A stretch of 64,000 nt of DNA from CAWBAT01 sp046331665 (GCA_046331665.1 JAXLQK010000022.1:1-64000); one strand, 5' to 3'; shown: positions 54,278-63,091, numbered from the stretch's first letter. The notes: generated by a model from the sequence alone, not told the origin. Program-made: numbers and translations.

Positions 54278-55111
54278 CTAAGCCCGACGCGCTTTTTGGA
54301 GGGCCATTTGAATGAGCTCCTCAACATCATTGTCAGATGCCAGAACGCAGATTAATCTTCCATCCTGCCAGAAGGCCATTGTGACGTTGTCCTCTCGATA
54401 AATGTAGAGCTGACGCGGCCCCTTTCCGCACGTAAGGGCACCGTCAGGTAATTCCGCTGCATTCCCTGGGAACATTTCACTGAGTAAAAACCGGTTGGCA
54501 TCTTTCTGATAAATGCACAGCGTGCCTCGACGACCGAGAATCTGATGAAGACTGATACCCACCAGAGGATAGCGCACCATCAAGGGCCCGCTGGCTTCTG
54601 GGTGAAACGCAATACCATTTTTAGCGAAGAAACTCTCTACTTCTTTTGCATCGGGAGTCTTCAGTTCCAAACGGAGTTTGGCTCCCTTGTACATCTGAAA
54701 ATCCCTAGCCACGTCTCGGGGAAAATCCAGAGCACGGCTCCAGTGGAGCAAGAGAACGATAACAATGCTCGCTACAGCGATGCCTGAAAGCAGACTCCAG
54801 GTGCGATTCCCCCTCGAATTTCCTCGACAGTGGCTCCGACTGCTTAAAGCCCTACGGTTAAGTAGCGGGAGAACTCCTTTCCCCGGCGTTGCGGCACCCT
54901 GCTGGACTGCTACGTGTCGGACACAATGGTGCTTTGTCCAGTGCAGTGCGTTCAGTTCACGTCGGCAGCGCTCACACTTTTCAATATGCCTTTCCATTTC
55001 AGCTTGTCTGTAGGAGTCCAGACGGTTGTCGAGCGATAACCGAATTTCCTTCCCAAAGTGCCGACGAATCTCTCGCACTTCAGCCTCTCCCCCAGAATCC
55101 ACAACCTGCAA
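54278..55111 (-). CDS. zf-HC2 membrane protein (anti-sigma-like)
   Basis: The protein of up to 277 residues has a zf-HC2 motif near residue 42 (MERHIEKCERCRREL), a basic linker, a membrane helix (LLSGIAVASIVIVLLLHW, ~108-125) and a ~150-residue outer domain (GIAFHPEASGPLMVRYPLVG, LYIYREDNVTMAFWQDGRL). This resembles anti-sigma factors and the DUF4367/RsgI-like sensors fused to them. No sigma gene is adjacent. The TTG at 55111 is weak and I could not find a better start, so the N-terminus is uncertain. A putative Crp/Fnr palindrome lies 54 bases upstream. Confidence 0.72.
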   Translation of the reverse strand: MQVVDSGGEAEVREIRRHFGKEIRLSLDNRLDSYRQAEMERHIEKCERCRRELNALHWTKHHCVRHVAVQQGAATPGKGVLPLLNRRALSSRSHCRGNSRGNRTWSLLSGIAVASIVIVLLLHWSRALDFPRDVARDFQMYKGAKLRLELKTPDAKEVESFFAKNGIAFHPEASGPLMVRYPLVGISLHQILGRRGTLCIYQKDANRFLLSEMFPGNAAELPDGALTCGKGPRQLYIYREDNVTMAFWQDGRLICVLASDNDVEELIQMALQKARRA

Positions 55112-55429
55112 CCGCGCCGCCCTCTAACTAACCACTAAAAGCATAACATTGGGTAAGATAAAGTTTGTCAGGAGGGCGACAATTTCTGAATTTTTAAATC
55201 ATCGAGAAACATTTCCTACAGGACTCTTGAACCTGTGTGTAAATTGACGCTCTTTCGCCAGCCCTATTAGTCAGCTAAGAGAGGACTGAGACTTCAAGCC
55301 CAGTCGATGATTCTCAAATTCGATGCGAAGAAACTATGCAAACGCCAGTAGCTCGTTTAAAATAACATTTTGAAACAAACCGAAACGGACGCGAGCCCGG
55401 CAAAACAATTAGCCAATCGCGGGTGACGC
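55112..55429. other. Divergent promoter region of zf-HC2 and Crp/Fnr genes
   Basis: About 318 bases between two divergent genes. It contains the palindrome at 55165-55182 near the zf-HC2 side. No open frame of interest. AT-rich around 55185-55205. Confidence 0.5.
55165..55182. promoter_or_regulatory. 18-bp palindrome, putative Crp/Fnr-type site (copy 3)
   Basis: TTGTCAGGAGGGCGACAA keeps the TTGTC/GACAA arms with the same eight-base spacing as the other copies. It lies 54 bases upstream of the zf-HC2 start and ~250 bases upstream of the divergent Crp/Fnr gene. Confidence 0.6.
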
Positions 55430-56143
55430 ATGCAACCAACAAAGCTGTGGTATATCGAGCGACTGAATTTGTTTAAGGGGATTCAGCAACGAGACAAAGA
55501 GGAACTGGTCCGTATCTCTCTCATGGAAAAGAAGCCCAAGGGAAGTTTTGTTTACCTCCCCTCTGATCCCGCTAATTCTGTCTTTCTGCTTAAAGAAGGG
55601 CACGTTCGCATTTCCCGAATAACTGAGGATGGAAGGGAGATCACATTGACCATGCTTTCTCCAGGCGAGATCTTCGGCGAGGTTGCGCTTGTGGACGATA
55701 GTCCTCGCGACCATGTGGCTCAAGCTATCGACGAGGTACTCCTGTGCGAATTTAAGAAGCGAGACTTTGAGAGCTTTGTTCAGTCCAGACCCGATCTAGC
55801 CTTTCGAATCATCAAGCTCATTGGACTTCGATTTCGCACCATGGAAACCCGAGTCGTCGACCTGATTTGCAAGGATGTCACCACCCGTGTTTGTGAATTA
55901 CTCATGAGTTTGGCTGACAAGGAGCGCAAGTCCTCCGAAGCTAGTAAAGATCAAAAAATCCGACTAACTCACCAGGACATTGCTAGCCTTGTTGGCGTTT
56001 CCAGGCAGACCACCACCGAGACGTTGGATCGCATAAAATCGAAAGGGTTCATCGATTTGGGCCATCGTTCAATTGTGATCAAAGATCGAGTTGGACTGGA
56101 GTCTCTCGCCCGCGCCAGAGCTGCATCGAGATCAGGAAACTGA
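55430..56143 (+). CDS. Crp/Fnr-family transcriptional regulator
   Basis: The 237-residue protein has a cyclic-nucleotide-binding-like beta roll (residues ~15-125: FVYLPSDPANSVFLLKEGHV, GEIFGEVALVDDSPRDH), a dimer helix and a winged HTH (LTHQDIASLVGVSRQTTTET, ~185-204). No N-terminal Cys cluster of FNR is present. The recognition helix reads SRQTTTET where E. coli Crp has SRETVGRI, so two base-contacting positions differ; this fits a target with TGTCA rather than TGTGA half-sites. Four TGTC(A/G)-N6-(T/C)GACA palindromes in the window are candidate sites, one in its own upstream region. The effector is unknown; NO, redox or cAMP are all possible. Confidence 0.87.
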   Translation: MQPTKLWYIERLNLFKGIQQRDKEELVRISLMEKKPKGSFVYLPSDPANSVFLLKEGHVRISRITEDGREITLTMLSPGEIFGEVALVDDSPRDHVAQAIDEVLLCEFKKRDFESFVQSRPDLAFRIIKLIGLRFRTMETRVVDLICKDVTTRVCELLMSLADKERKSSEASKDQKIRLTHQDIASLVGVSRQTTTETLDRIKSKGFIDLGHRSIVIKDRVGLESLARARAASRSGN

Positions 56144-56245
56144 CCCGCCAATTTGAAGACAATATGCGATCGTCAAGCCTGCGATTCCGCGACCTAAAAT
56201 GAGAAGTCACATATTCCGATCGCCGCGAGCCAGACCTGCGCATTG

Positions 56246-58501
56246 CTATTTTGCTGAGAGCAATTGAGACATCACTTTCAAATCCGTCGTCGGCAGCTTG
56301 CACACATAGTCTTCGCAAACGTATGCCGTCGCCTTGCCTCCAATCATCCTAATGGATTTTATGAAGTCAATCTTCTCGGAGAAGAACTTGCTCCCCTCGG
56401 TCTGGTCCGCCAGGATCAAGACCTTGTTGGGAAGAAAGTGACTATGAACTTCTTGCAGCATGGCACGAGTGTCTGGCGAATCCTTCTGTCCTGCAATCAC
56501 GACTTGCTTGGGTGTGCGCAACTGAAAGTCGAGGGCTACCAACATCTGGGGCAGGCCGAACGGCATTGAGCGGAGCTGTGAAGCATAGGCCCGCAGTGTC
56601 TGCTGTCCCCTTTTCTGCCATTCGCTTGAGCCGAACAGATGCCCCAAGCGGAGGAGGTTCAGGGCGGCCACGGAATTTGGCGCCGGTTCAGCCCCGTCAT
56701 AATCCTCTTTCGTTCTCAGCAGAATGGTGGGGTCTTTTCCAGCGGTATCAAAGTAACCTCCATTCTTCGGATCCCAGAAAAGAGCGTCCTGGGTGTTTTG
56801 AAGTTCCATGGCCCAGACCAGCCACCGTGTTTCGAATGATGTCTCATAGAGATCAATCAATCCCTGAATCAGGAAAGTGTAATCGCTGAGAATTCCCCCG
56901 GCCTTGCCGGCTCCCTGCCGGTAAAACCGGCGTACGGTATGATCCTTGGACTCATAGATTTCCGCTTGGAGAAAGGTGGCCGCTGCCTTGGCCTCTTGCA
57001 AGTAGTGAGGATCATTCAGGATTTGGCTGGCCCTGGCAAACGCTGAGATCATGAGTCCGTTCCAGGCAGTGACGATCTTGTCATCAAGCTGAGGACGAGG
57101 ACGGCGGGAGCGGTATTCGAACAATTTCCGTCGACTGTCTTCCAGAAGCTGCCGAGCCTCGGTTTCAGAGAGAGTGTACTGCTTGGCTGTTTCGGAGATC
57201 GATTGATGTTCAGCCAGGATGTTCTGACCGGCAAATTCAGCATGAGCATCACTGTCTGCTGGAGCGTTTCCTTTGGCTTCCACGCTATACTGAGTGCAGA
57301 AAATCTGGGCCTCTTTCTCACTCAGGGTTTTGGTAATCTGCTCGTAGGTCCAGATGTAGAAGGCGCCTTCTGCACGCTTCGGACTGCCAAGGGCAATCAG
57401 GCTGTCGGCATCTTCGGCCGAATAGAAACCGCCTCGAGAATCTCGCAAGTCACGCGCGACGTACTGTAGAATGTCTCGAGCGATCCCGGCAAAGAAAGTG
57501 TCTTTCGTGATCTGATACGCGTTAAGATAAGCGACAACCAGTTGCGCCTGATCATAAAGCATCTTTTCAAAATGAGGGACATGCCAGTACGCATCTACGG
57601 AATATCGATGGAAGCCTCCACCCAGATGATCATGGATGCCGCCTTCAACCATTTTTCTTAGGGTGAGCAGGCTCATCTTCAGGGCGCTCTGACCAATCTC
57701 AGAATCTGGGCCTTCTCTCGCGTAGTCACTAAAGAGAAAATAAAGACTCACAGGCCGTGGAAATTTCGGGGCAGCGCCAAATCCTCCCCATTTTTTGTCA
57801 AACTCAGTGGCCATTTGGTGATAAGCCGACAGAATGGCTTGTTCGTCCAGTTCGCCCTTGTCGGCAATCACTTTCGCATCCTTTTGTAACTGACGAATGA
57901 CATCTTCAGCCTGTCTGTGGATCTGCTCCCCATTCTTGTTCCAGGTCTCAGCGATTCGGAGCAATAGAGAATGTAATCCCGGCCGCCCCCAACGGTCCTC
58001 TGGAGGATAATAGGTGCCTCCCACAAACGGCTTCAAGTCCGGGGTGAGCCAGACATTCATTGGCCACCCGCCACCTCCCGTCGTCGCCTCAACAAAAGTC
58101 ATATAGACCCGATCCACGTCCGGACGCTCTTCCCGATCGACTTTGATGCTTACAAAGTGCTCGTTGAGGATTCTTGCAATCTCAGGATTACTAAAGGACT
58201 CCTCTTCCATCACATGGCACCAGTGACACGTCGAGTAACCCACCGAGAGGAATATCGGCTTGTTCTCTTTACGAGCTTTGTCAAAAGCTTCCTTCCCCCA
58301 GGGATACCAATCCACTGGATTGTGTGCATGCTGAAGAAGATAGGGTGATTTTTCGTGGATGAGCCGATTGGTATAAGTGGCGTGGCTATTTAAGGTGGGA
58401 TCTTTTGTTTGAGACGACTCCATCAGGTGACCTCGGAAAAGTTGAAAAGCTGTGACAAGCAAAAATACTCTCAAGACTACCTGTGAGAAGTTCTTGTTCA
58501 T
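56246..58501 (-). CDS. Thioredoxin-domain protein of the YyaL/SSP411 (DUF255) family
   Basis: The ~751-residue protein has a signal-like N-terminus (VVLRVFLLVTAFQLF), a DUF255 thioredoxin-like domain (RLIHEKSPYLLQHAHNPVDW, then CHWCHVMEEESF near residue 92 and VDREERPDVD) and a long C-terminal (alpha/alpha)6-barrel-like region (KMLYDQAQLVVAYL, DDKIVTAWNGLMISAFA, EPAPNSVAALNLLRLG). Length is close to the family norm of 650-750. Its function is not firmly known; redox and sugar-epimerase-like roles have been suggested. ATG 58501 follows AAGGGTC; 58537 is an alternative. Confidence 0.88.
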   Translation of the reverse strand: MNKNFSQVVLRVFLLVTAFQLFRGHLMESSQTKDPTLNSHATYTNRLIHEKSPYLLQHAHNPVDWYPWGKEAFDKARKENKPIFLSVGYSTCHWCHVMEEESFSNPEIARILNEHFVSIKVDREERPDVDRVYMTFVEATTGGGGWPMNVWLTPDLKPFVGGTYYPPEDRWGRPGLHSLLLRIAETWNKNGEQIHRQAEDVIRQLQKDAKVIADKGELDEQAILSAYHQMATEFDKKWGGFGAAPKFPRPVSLYFLFSDYAREGPDSEIGQSALKMSLLTLRKMVEGGIHDHLGGGFHRYSVDAYWHVPHFEKMLYDQAQLVVAYLNAYQITKDTFFAGIARDILQYVARDLRDSRGGFYSAEDADSLIALGSPKRAEGAFYIWTYEQITKTLSEKEAQIFCTQYSVEAKGNAPADSDAHAEFAGQNILAEHQSISETAKQYTLSETEARQLLEDSRRKLFEYRSRRPRPQLDDKIVTAWNGLMISAFARASQILNDPHYLQEAKAAATFLQAEIYESKDHTVRRFYRQGAGKAGGILSDYTFLIQGLIDLYETSFETRWLVWAMELQNTQDALFWDPKNGGYFDTAGKDPTILLRTKEDYDGAEPAPNSVAALNLLRLGHLFGSSEWQKRGQQTLRAYASQLRSMPFGLPQMLVALDFQLRTPKQVVIAGQKDSPDTRAMLQEVHSHFLPNKVLILADQTEGSKFFSEKIDFIKSIRMIGGKATAYVCEDYVCKLPTTDLKVMSQLLSAK

Positions 58502-58866
58502 TTGACCCTTATTAGGTCCGCTTTCACGCTTACTCACTTGAGAGCCTCCCTGTTCACCTCAAAATCTCGCTTTTTCGTTGCTGGAGAAGTGCACGATCCA
58601 ACTCGGCCGGGCGGATTTGGCGCGATGTCCGACCTGCTAGACAATTTCGGAGTTTCCAACCAACTCGAACCCTAGTATACAGGCTGTCTTGCATTTTGAG
58701 TTGCTGTTGACTGTCAATTCTGGGAAGAGTTGGAGCCCGCCGCGAATGCAGCTTTCCAAGTACCCAACAAATTCGTCCGCCTTACGAGAGTGAGCTCATG
58801 GCTTACATATGAATCCATCATCTCCAGAACCTCACTACGATCTATTTCCCATTTCAACTGTACTGT
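58502..58866. other. Intergenic region between YyaL-type and DedA-rhodanese genes
   Basis: About 365 bases with no convincing gene. It should hold the YyaL promoter. A short dyad TTGAC-T-GTCAA occurs near 58708-58718 but does not match the 18-bp sites in spacing. Confidence 0.4.
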
Positions 58867-59826
58867 CTATTCCTGAGGGCGGGCAGGAGATACAGTTAAG
58901 GGTTCGACGGGGAAGCCGCCTACACGCCAAGCCTCAAATCCGCCCGCAAGAGGCCGGACCTTGGAGATGCCTCGCCCCCGCAACTCAAGTGCGACGTGAG
59001 CACTGGTAGCTTCGTTGGGGCAGCTGCAATAAAGGATGATGTCGCGGTCGCGAGGGATGTCGTGATGACGCTGACCGAGATCTTCCGGAAAGAGTTGGAA
59101 GGCGCCAGGAATCTTCATCGGAGCAATTTCGAGGTCGAATTGGTGGCGCAAGTCGGCCACAAAGGGCTGTTCGCCTGTTTCTATCCTACGCATCAATTCC
59201 TCAGGACTAATGCGCGCCATGCGAATCTGATGCAGGAACTTTCGGCGCTCTGCATACTTCCGGATCAGGTAGAAAGCCAGTCCGCAGCACAGAAGGACAA
59301 ATAAGCCAACTCCAAATCGGGCAGCATAGAGAGCAATGTTCTCCAATTGCGTCCGAAACAGGTAGCCGGCTCCTACAAATGATCCCGCCCACGTGAGCGC
59401 GCCGGCTGCATCCCAAAGCAGGAAGCGAACAAACGACATTCTGCTCATTGCCGCCAGCGGGGGCGCAGCCGTGCTGAGACCAGGAACAAACTTTGCGAAC
59501 AGCAGAAGGCGTGCGCCATAGTGTTGAAAGGCGGTTTGGGTTCGGCGAACGCACGAATCAGGCTCCAGTGTTACGCGGCAGAGCAGGTTGAGCACGGAGC
59601 GCCCGCGGAATCGTCCTAGCGCATACCAGAACCCGTCTCCAGTAACTGCCGCAGCCACTGCCACGAGAACGACAGGCAACAGTGGGAAGCGGCCCAGCCC
59701 TGCCAGCGCCCCCATGGCTAGCAATACCGGGACAGCCGGAATTGGCAGGCCGACCTGCTCGGCAAGAACCAGCACAAATAGGACTGCGTAACCATAACGT
59801 ATCAGAAACTGAAGAATGTCGTTCAT
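58867..59826 (-). CDS. DedA-family membrane protein fused to a rhodanese domain
   Basis: Residues 1-~195 are a DedA/VTT membrane domain (AEQVGLPIPAVPVLLAMGAL, TGDGFWYALGRFRG, AKFVPGLSTAAPPLAAMS). Residues ~210-310 are a rhodanese homology domain with catalytic loop YCSCPNEATS (Cys ~265) and GGFEAWRVGGFPVE near the end. The DedA part probably moves or senses polyprenyl phospholipids; the rhodanese part would carry a persulfide at the cytoplasmic face. Such fusions exist in proteobacteria and others. The ATG at 59826 is the natural start. Confidence 0.88.
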   Translation of the reverse strand: MNDILQFLIRYGYAVLFVLVLAEQVGLPIPAVPVLLAMGALAGLGRFPLLPVVLVAVAAAVTGDGFWYALGRFRGRSVLNLLCRVTLEPDSCVRRTQTAFQHYGARLLLFAKFVPGLSTAAPPLAAMSRMSFVRFLLWDAAGALTWAGSFVGAGYLFRTQLENIALYAARFGVGLFVLLCCGLAFYLIRKYAERRKFLHQIRMARISPEELMRRIETGEQPFVADLRHQFDLEIAPMKIPGAFQLFPEDLGQRHHDIPRDRDIILYCSCPNEATSAHVALELRGRGISKVRPLAGGFEAWRVGGFPVEPLTVSPARPQE

Positions 59827-60291
59827 CGCGGTTCTACGCTTCCTCTGGGCGGTTCATGCGATTCTTGCTCCGATTTCTGCTTCCCAAAACCGTTCGCTTT
59901 CAAGCAGCCTTTTCGAACCGCTCTAACTTTTTCTGACGCACTCCCTTAAGTTCATCCGTGGACTCTAAATCTTCTGGCGGACGCGTCCAGTTTCCCTGCT
60001 TATTAAATCGTGACTCAAAAGCTTCGTAAATCGGGTCGTTTGCTGCTCCCTTTAACGCTCACACCGGTACTCTAGAACCTTGCGGTGAAGGATGTTGAAA
60101 AGCCACCTCCTGATTCGCAACCGTCCCTGAAAGTGATTTTGAGTCTCTTGAAGAGGCATGGAAACATCCTGCACTAAATCATTGCCTCCTTTTCATAGGT
60201 TCCTGTTGCCAACCAAGCAACAAGAAAGAAAAGGGGGATATTCCCCTCTATTCACCCGCGTTCCAGCTTACGACGAACTTTGGCAGGATGT
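59827..60291. other. Intergenic region, no convincing gene
   Basis: About 465 bases between the divergent DedA-rhodanese gene and a small plus-strand ORF. Short open frames (59682-59936, 60158-60352) have no family features. The 18-bp palindrome copy 4 follows directly. Confidence 0.35.
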
Positions 60292-60309
60292 TTGTCAGAA
60301 ACACGACAA
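60292..60309. promoter_or_regulatory. 18-bp palindrome, putative Crp/Fnr-type site (copy 4)
   Basis: TTGTCAGAAACACGACAA keeps the TTGTC and GACAA arms at the same eight-base spacing, with a different core from copies 1-3. It lies 66 bases upstream of the small membrane ORF at 60376. Confidence 0.5.
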
Positions 60310-60375
60310 TCAGGCTGGATTTCTATCCATTGTAAATCTCGGCCCGCAGTAAGGGAGTTCGGGTTGGGTAAGGGC

Positions 60376-60603
60376 GTGGGCCTCCATAATAGAGGCGATG
60401 GGTACGGATGCTTTAGACACGCATATCAACCTGGGGTATTACAACATAGTTGTGATCTACTGATCGATTTCGGTATTCGCTTTCTCGCCAGATCCTTTCC
60501 AAATCTGGTTTACCTGATGCTGGCCTCGGGGGCGTTGCTGGGGCTTTCATTTTCCGTCATGATTCTGGTTCCTCTTTATGACATTTGGATCAAGCGGCAA
60601 TAA
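60376..60603 (+). CDS. Small membrane protein (tentative)
   Basis: A 75-residue frame starting at GTG 60376 ends in a good membrane helix (PNLVYLMLASGALLGLSFSV, then MILVPLYDIWIKRQ). The first ~25 residues have poor composition, and another frame in the same place begins MGTDALDTHINLGYYNIVVI, so a frameshift may separate the real start from the helix. The palindrome upstream gives some support for a real transcription unit. No family is recognised. Confidence 0.35.
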   Translation: MGLHNRGDGYGCFRHAYQPGVLQHSCDLLIDFGIRFLARSFPNLVYLMLASGALLGLSFSVMILVPLYDIWIKRQ

Positions 60604-60663
60604 GGATTATCTATAGAAACAGGCGGAAGAAAGTTGAAACACTGGAGGGCACTTCAGATCCTG

Positions 60664-61329
60664 TTAGTGCATTTCAATCTGCCATGTTTGAAGGAACTTG
60701 CGGGTTCGTGGAAAATGCTCGAAATCCTTAGCAGCGACCCGTAATTCTGCCAGGTCTTCCGGAGTGTCGATGTCGCGCTCAAGGGAAAGAGTCGCGGCGC
60801 CGAGACCCTCTCGTAAGATTATTCGCTGCGTCTGCTCCATCACTTTAGAACTAGACCAGGTGATGCCCTGAAAGAGAACTGGAATTGGCCGCGTGAGGCC
60901 GATGAGATAGTATCCTCCATCCGTGCTCGGCCCTAGGACTATCGGATTGTACTTAAGCAGCGCAAACGCTTTTTGCAATAGAGTGGGGGTAAGAGCGGGC
61001 AAGTCGGTGCCAATTATAACCGTGGGACCCAGGCTGTCCCGGAAAACCTGACGGGTTGCGTGAATTAGTCGTTCGCCCAAGTCTTCACCTTCCTGTGCAA
61101 ACCACTCGACTTCACTGGCCAACCAAGAAGGGTCCGGGAAAGCTTCGTGAGCCTGGTAGGCCACTTTCACGGAAAAGAAAAGGAGTTGCTGGGCCACCTG
61201 CATGGTATCCAGAGCCATAGCTCGGAACATCTCTAAGGCCCCTTTTGCCCCCAATGCCGGAATAAGGCGGGTCTTAACCTGACCGGCCACGGGAGCTTTG
61301 ACGAAAACCAGGATCGTGCCGTTTACCAT
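60664..61329 (-). CDS. TIGR04282-like glycosyltransferase (rSAM/selenodomain-associated transferase 1)
   Basis: The 221-residue protein is a canonical member of the family: VFVKAPVAGQVKTRLIPALG at the N-terminus, EDLGERLIHATRQVF, IIGTDLPALTP (DxD-like), LGPSTDGGYYLIGL and DIDTPEDLAEL. It belongs to the GT-A/nucleotidyltransferase superfamily and is found with TIGR04283 transferases (second half of the fusion at 50748-52220) and in arsenosugar clusters. Unlike its paralogue at 41086-41829, it keeps the KTRL loop expected for nucleotide binding. No arsM or arsS is in the window. Confidence 0.87.
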   Translation of the reverse strand: MVNGTILVFVKAPVAGQVKTRLIPALGAKGALEMFRAMALDTMQVAQQLLFFSVKVAYQAHEAFPDPSWLASEVEWFAQEGEDLGERLIHATRQVFRDSLGPTVIIGTDLPALTPTLLQKAFALLKYNPIVLGPSTDGGYYLIGLTRPIPVLFQGITWSSSKVMEQTQRIILREGLGAATLSLERDIDTPEDLAELRVAAKDFEHFPRTRKFLQTWQIEMH

Positions 61330-61765
61330 ATCTAGCCCTCAAATATCGCCAATAACTCCTTCTGTCCTGCATGGAAGGAACCGCGTAAGGTGTCGATATT
61401 CTTGGCGTGCGAGGCGCGATGATAATGGAATCAACATTCTTGGTCTGGATCGGCCCTAAGAACGTGGGACAGATTCCAAAACCAGAATGAGTTCCGTCCA
61501 ATAATAGCGCCGCTGTCCGTTCCGAGATCCATGGCCTTTAGTCCCGCCGGGGACCCCGATCCCAAGATGCGTCGAGGGGCCGGCACGAAGTGTCGCAGAG
61601 ACTCAACTGAAACATCAACTCGCTTGGCTCGGCACAGTTTCGGAGTATACAGCTTTATACGAAGGTCAACGATCAACAGGAACGCCTTTGCAAGTTGCAT
61701 TCCAGATGAGTTTCGGCTGGAGCCCGATGACGGCCGAGAGTTTTCCGTTAATCGCAAGTGCTGCG
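61330..61765. other. Intergenic region, possible decayed sequence
   Basis: About 435 bases upstream of the TIGR04282 gene. A minus-strand frame (61431-61769) and a plus-strand frame (61531-61806) are open but have no recognisable motifs or ribosome sites; I do not call either. Confidence 0.3.
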
Positions 61766-62290
61766 TCAACCTCTCCGACTTGGTCGGAGGCTTGCAAGAG
61801 GGATAGGCGGGATGTCATTTCGACTCGGCACCGACCCGACTGATTGGAAGCTCCGCCCCAGTCTTTGGTCCAATGAGCGAGGCTCCAACGTAAGCCTCGG
61901 AAATCTTCTGAGAATCTCACTCTTGAGGGTACTGGGAACCTCGTGAGGCAATTTCTCTTGGAAACCTTCGTTCGTTTTCACAAAAAGCTTGCAAGTCTCA
62001 CTCTCGCCATCCCTCTGCTGCACAACAACCCATTGGGCTCTGACCCCAGGTTTGATCTCGTAGACTTCAATTCGCAATTGGGCAATTGGCAGCAAGACGT
62101 TGTGCAGATATTGAGCTCGGCATGGGCCATCAGAAAAAAATGAAAAGCGGAAGTCGTCTCCACTCCAGTGGAACCTGCAATCTCTCAATTCCATGACGTC
62201 TGCCCCCTCATACATTCTCAGGAAACACCTTCCAAGCCAGTGATCATTTGTGACTCTCGGTAAAGGTGGGGTCCAGTTTTCATGCTGCAC
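61766..62290 (-). CDS. Hypothetical protein, possibly frameshifted at the 3' end
   Basis: The 174-residue frame has a reasonable globular composition (DCRFHWSGDDFRFSFFSDGP, VEYEIKPG-like VYEIKPGVRAQWVVVQQRDG, LRRFPRLTLEPRSLDQRLG) but no family I know. A second minus frame (61666-61920) overlaps the end and could be its continuation after a shift. There is no strong ribosome site. It is offered as a possible gene only. Confidence 0.35.
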   Translation of the reverse strand: MQHENWTPPLPRVTNDHWLGRCFLRMYEGADVMELRDCRFHWSGDDFRFSFFSDGPCRAQYLHNVLLPIAQLRIEVYEIKPGVRAQWVVVQQRDGESETCKLFVKTNEGFQEKLPHEVPSTLKSEILRRFPRLTLEPRSLDQRLGRSFQSVGSVPSRNDIPPIPLASLRPSRRG

Positions 62291-62359
62291 ACTCTCTGGG
62301 TTTCTGTTTCCTGTAACTTACTAATAAAACCTTTTCTGTAATCAACGCGACAATTGGAA

Positions 62360-63091
62360 TCATTTACCAGGAGAAGACACCACCTCCTGGCAACGCCCAG
62401 AGATCCGGCCCGCGGCAGACTTGCTCGAACTGAATACGCCGCAACCACTGGGTGGCGCCCACCCCAGAAGGATGCCCAAAACGACTCCGTAAGCAATATG
62501 AGCTAATACGACGGTCAACACGAAGGGCGGGCCGAAGTCGTGCCCGAAGAATCCCCCACCGAGGCTTTCGACCACGGGGCTGGCAAGAAATCAATTCCGA
62601 TCAGCACACCAGCCATAGATCGCGGCCCAAGTCTTGAACCGGCGGAGACTTAATCCCTCCATGATCACCGAAAACAGGATTCCAAAGCTCGCTCCGTTCC
62701 AGAAATGATAGGTAAACCCAGCCACGTTCGAGGCCGTGGAGGGTCCTGCAGCAAAACGGTCCAACAGCAACACTCCCATTAACTCAGGAAGGTTCCCCGG
62801 CATGAACCCCAGCCGGAATCCCGGATAGCGGATGGCCTCCAGAGCCAATGTCGCGAGTGCGCCAGCCCCAGCGCCGCGCCAGACTGCTCCCGCAAGACGG
62901 GTATTACCACGCAGTTGATGCCACAACGACATCGCCAACAGGAGAGCTGCTGCTGGTAACATGAGCATCAAAGCAAGGTCCTTCATCGTGGCATAGCCTG
63001 CCTGAGCGGCCGGGGAAGGCGTGGGGGCTACTGCCGCCAGGGCTATTATCGGAATCGCGGTAATCAAGAACTTCAGATCTCGTTGAAGCAT
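62360..63091 (-). pseudogene. Polytopic membrane protein with frameshifts near the C-terminus
   Basis: ATG 63091 follows GAGGTGTCC and opens a protein with about five or six membrane helices (FLITAIPIIALAAVAP, LALMLMLPAAALLLAMSLW, GAGAGALATLALEAIRYPG, FWNGASFGILFSVIMEGL). The frame ends early after AAIYGWCADRN. Removing one T near 62608 and restoring one G near 62583 continues it as GVLIGIDFL, ASPVVESLGGGFFGHDFGPP and VLAHIAYGVVLGILLGWAPP, to 62360. Function is unknown. It is 58 bases from the DUF302 gene on the same strand and likely its operon partner. Confidence 0.68.

Noticed and set aside
58708..58718. TTGAC-T-GTCAA dyad as another copy of the 18-bp palindrome
   Set aside because: The half-site order and spacing differ from the four matching copies.
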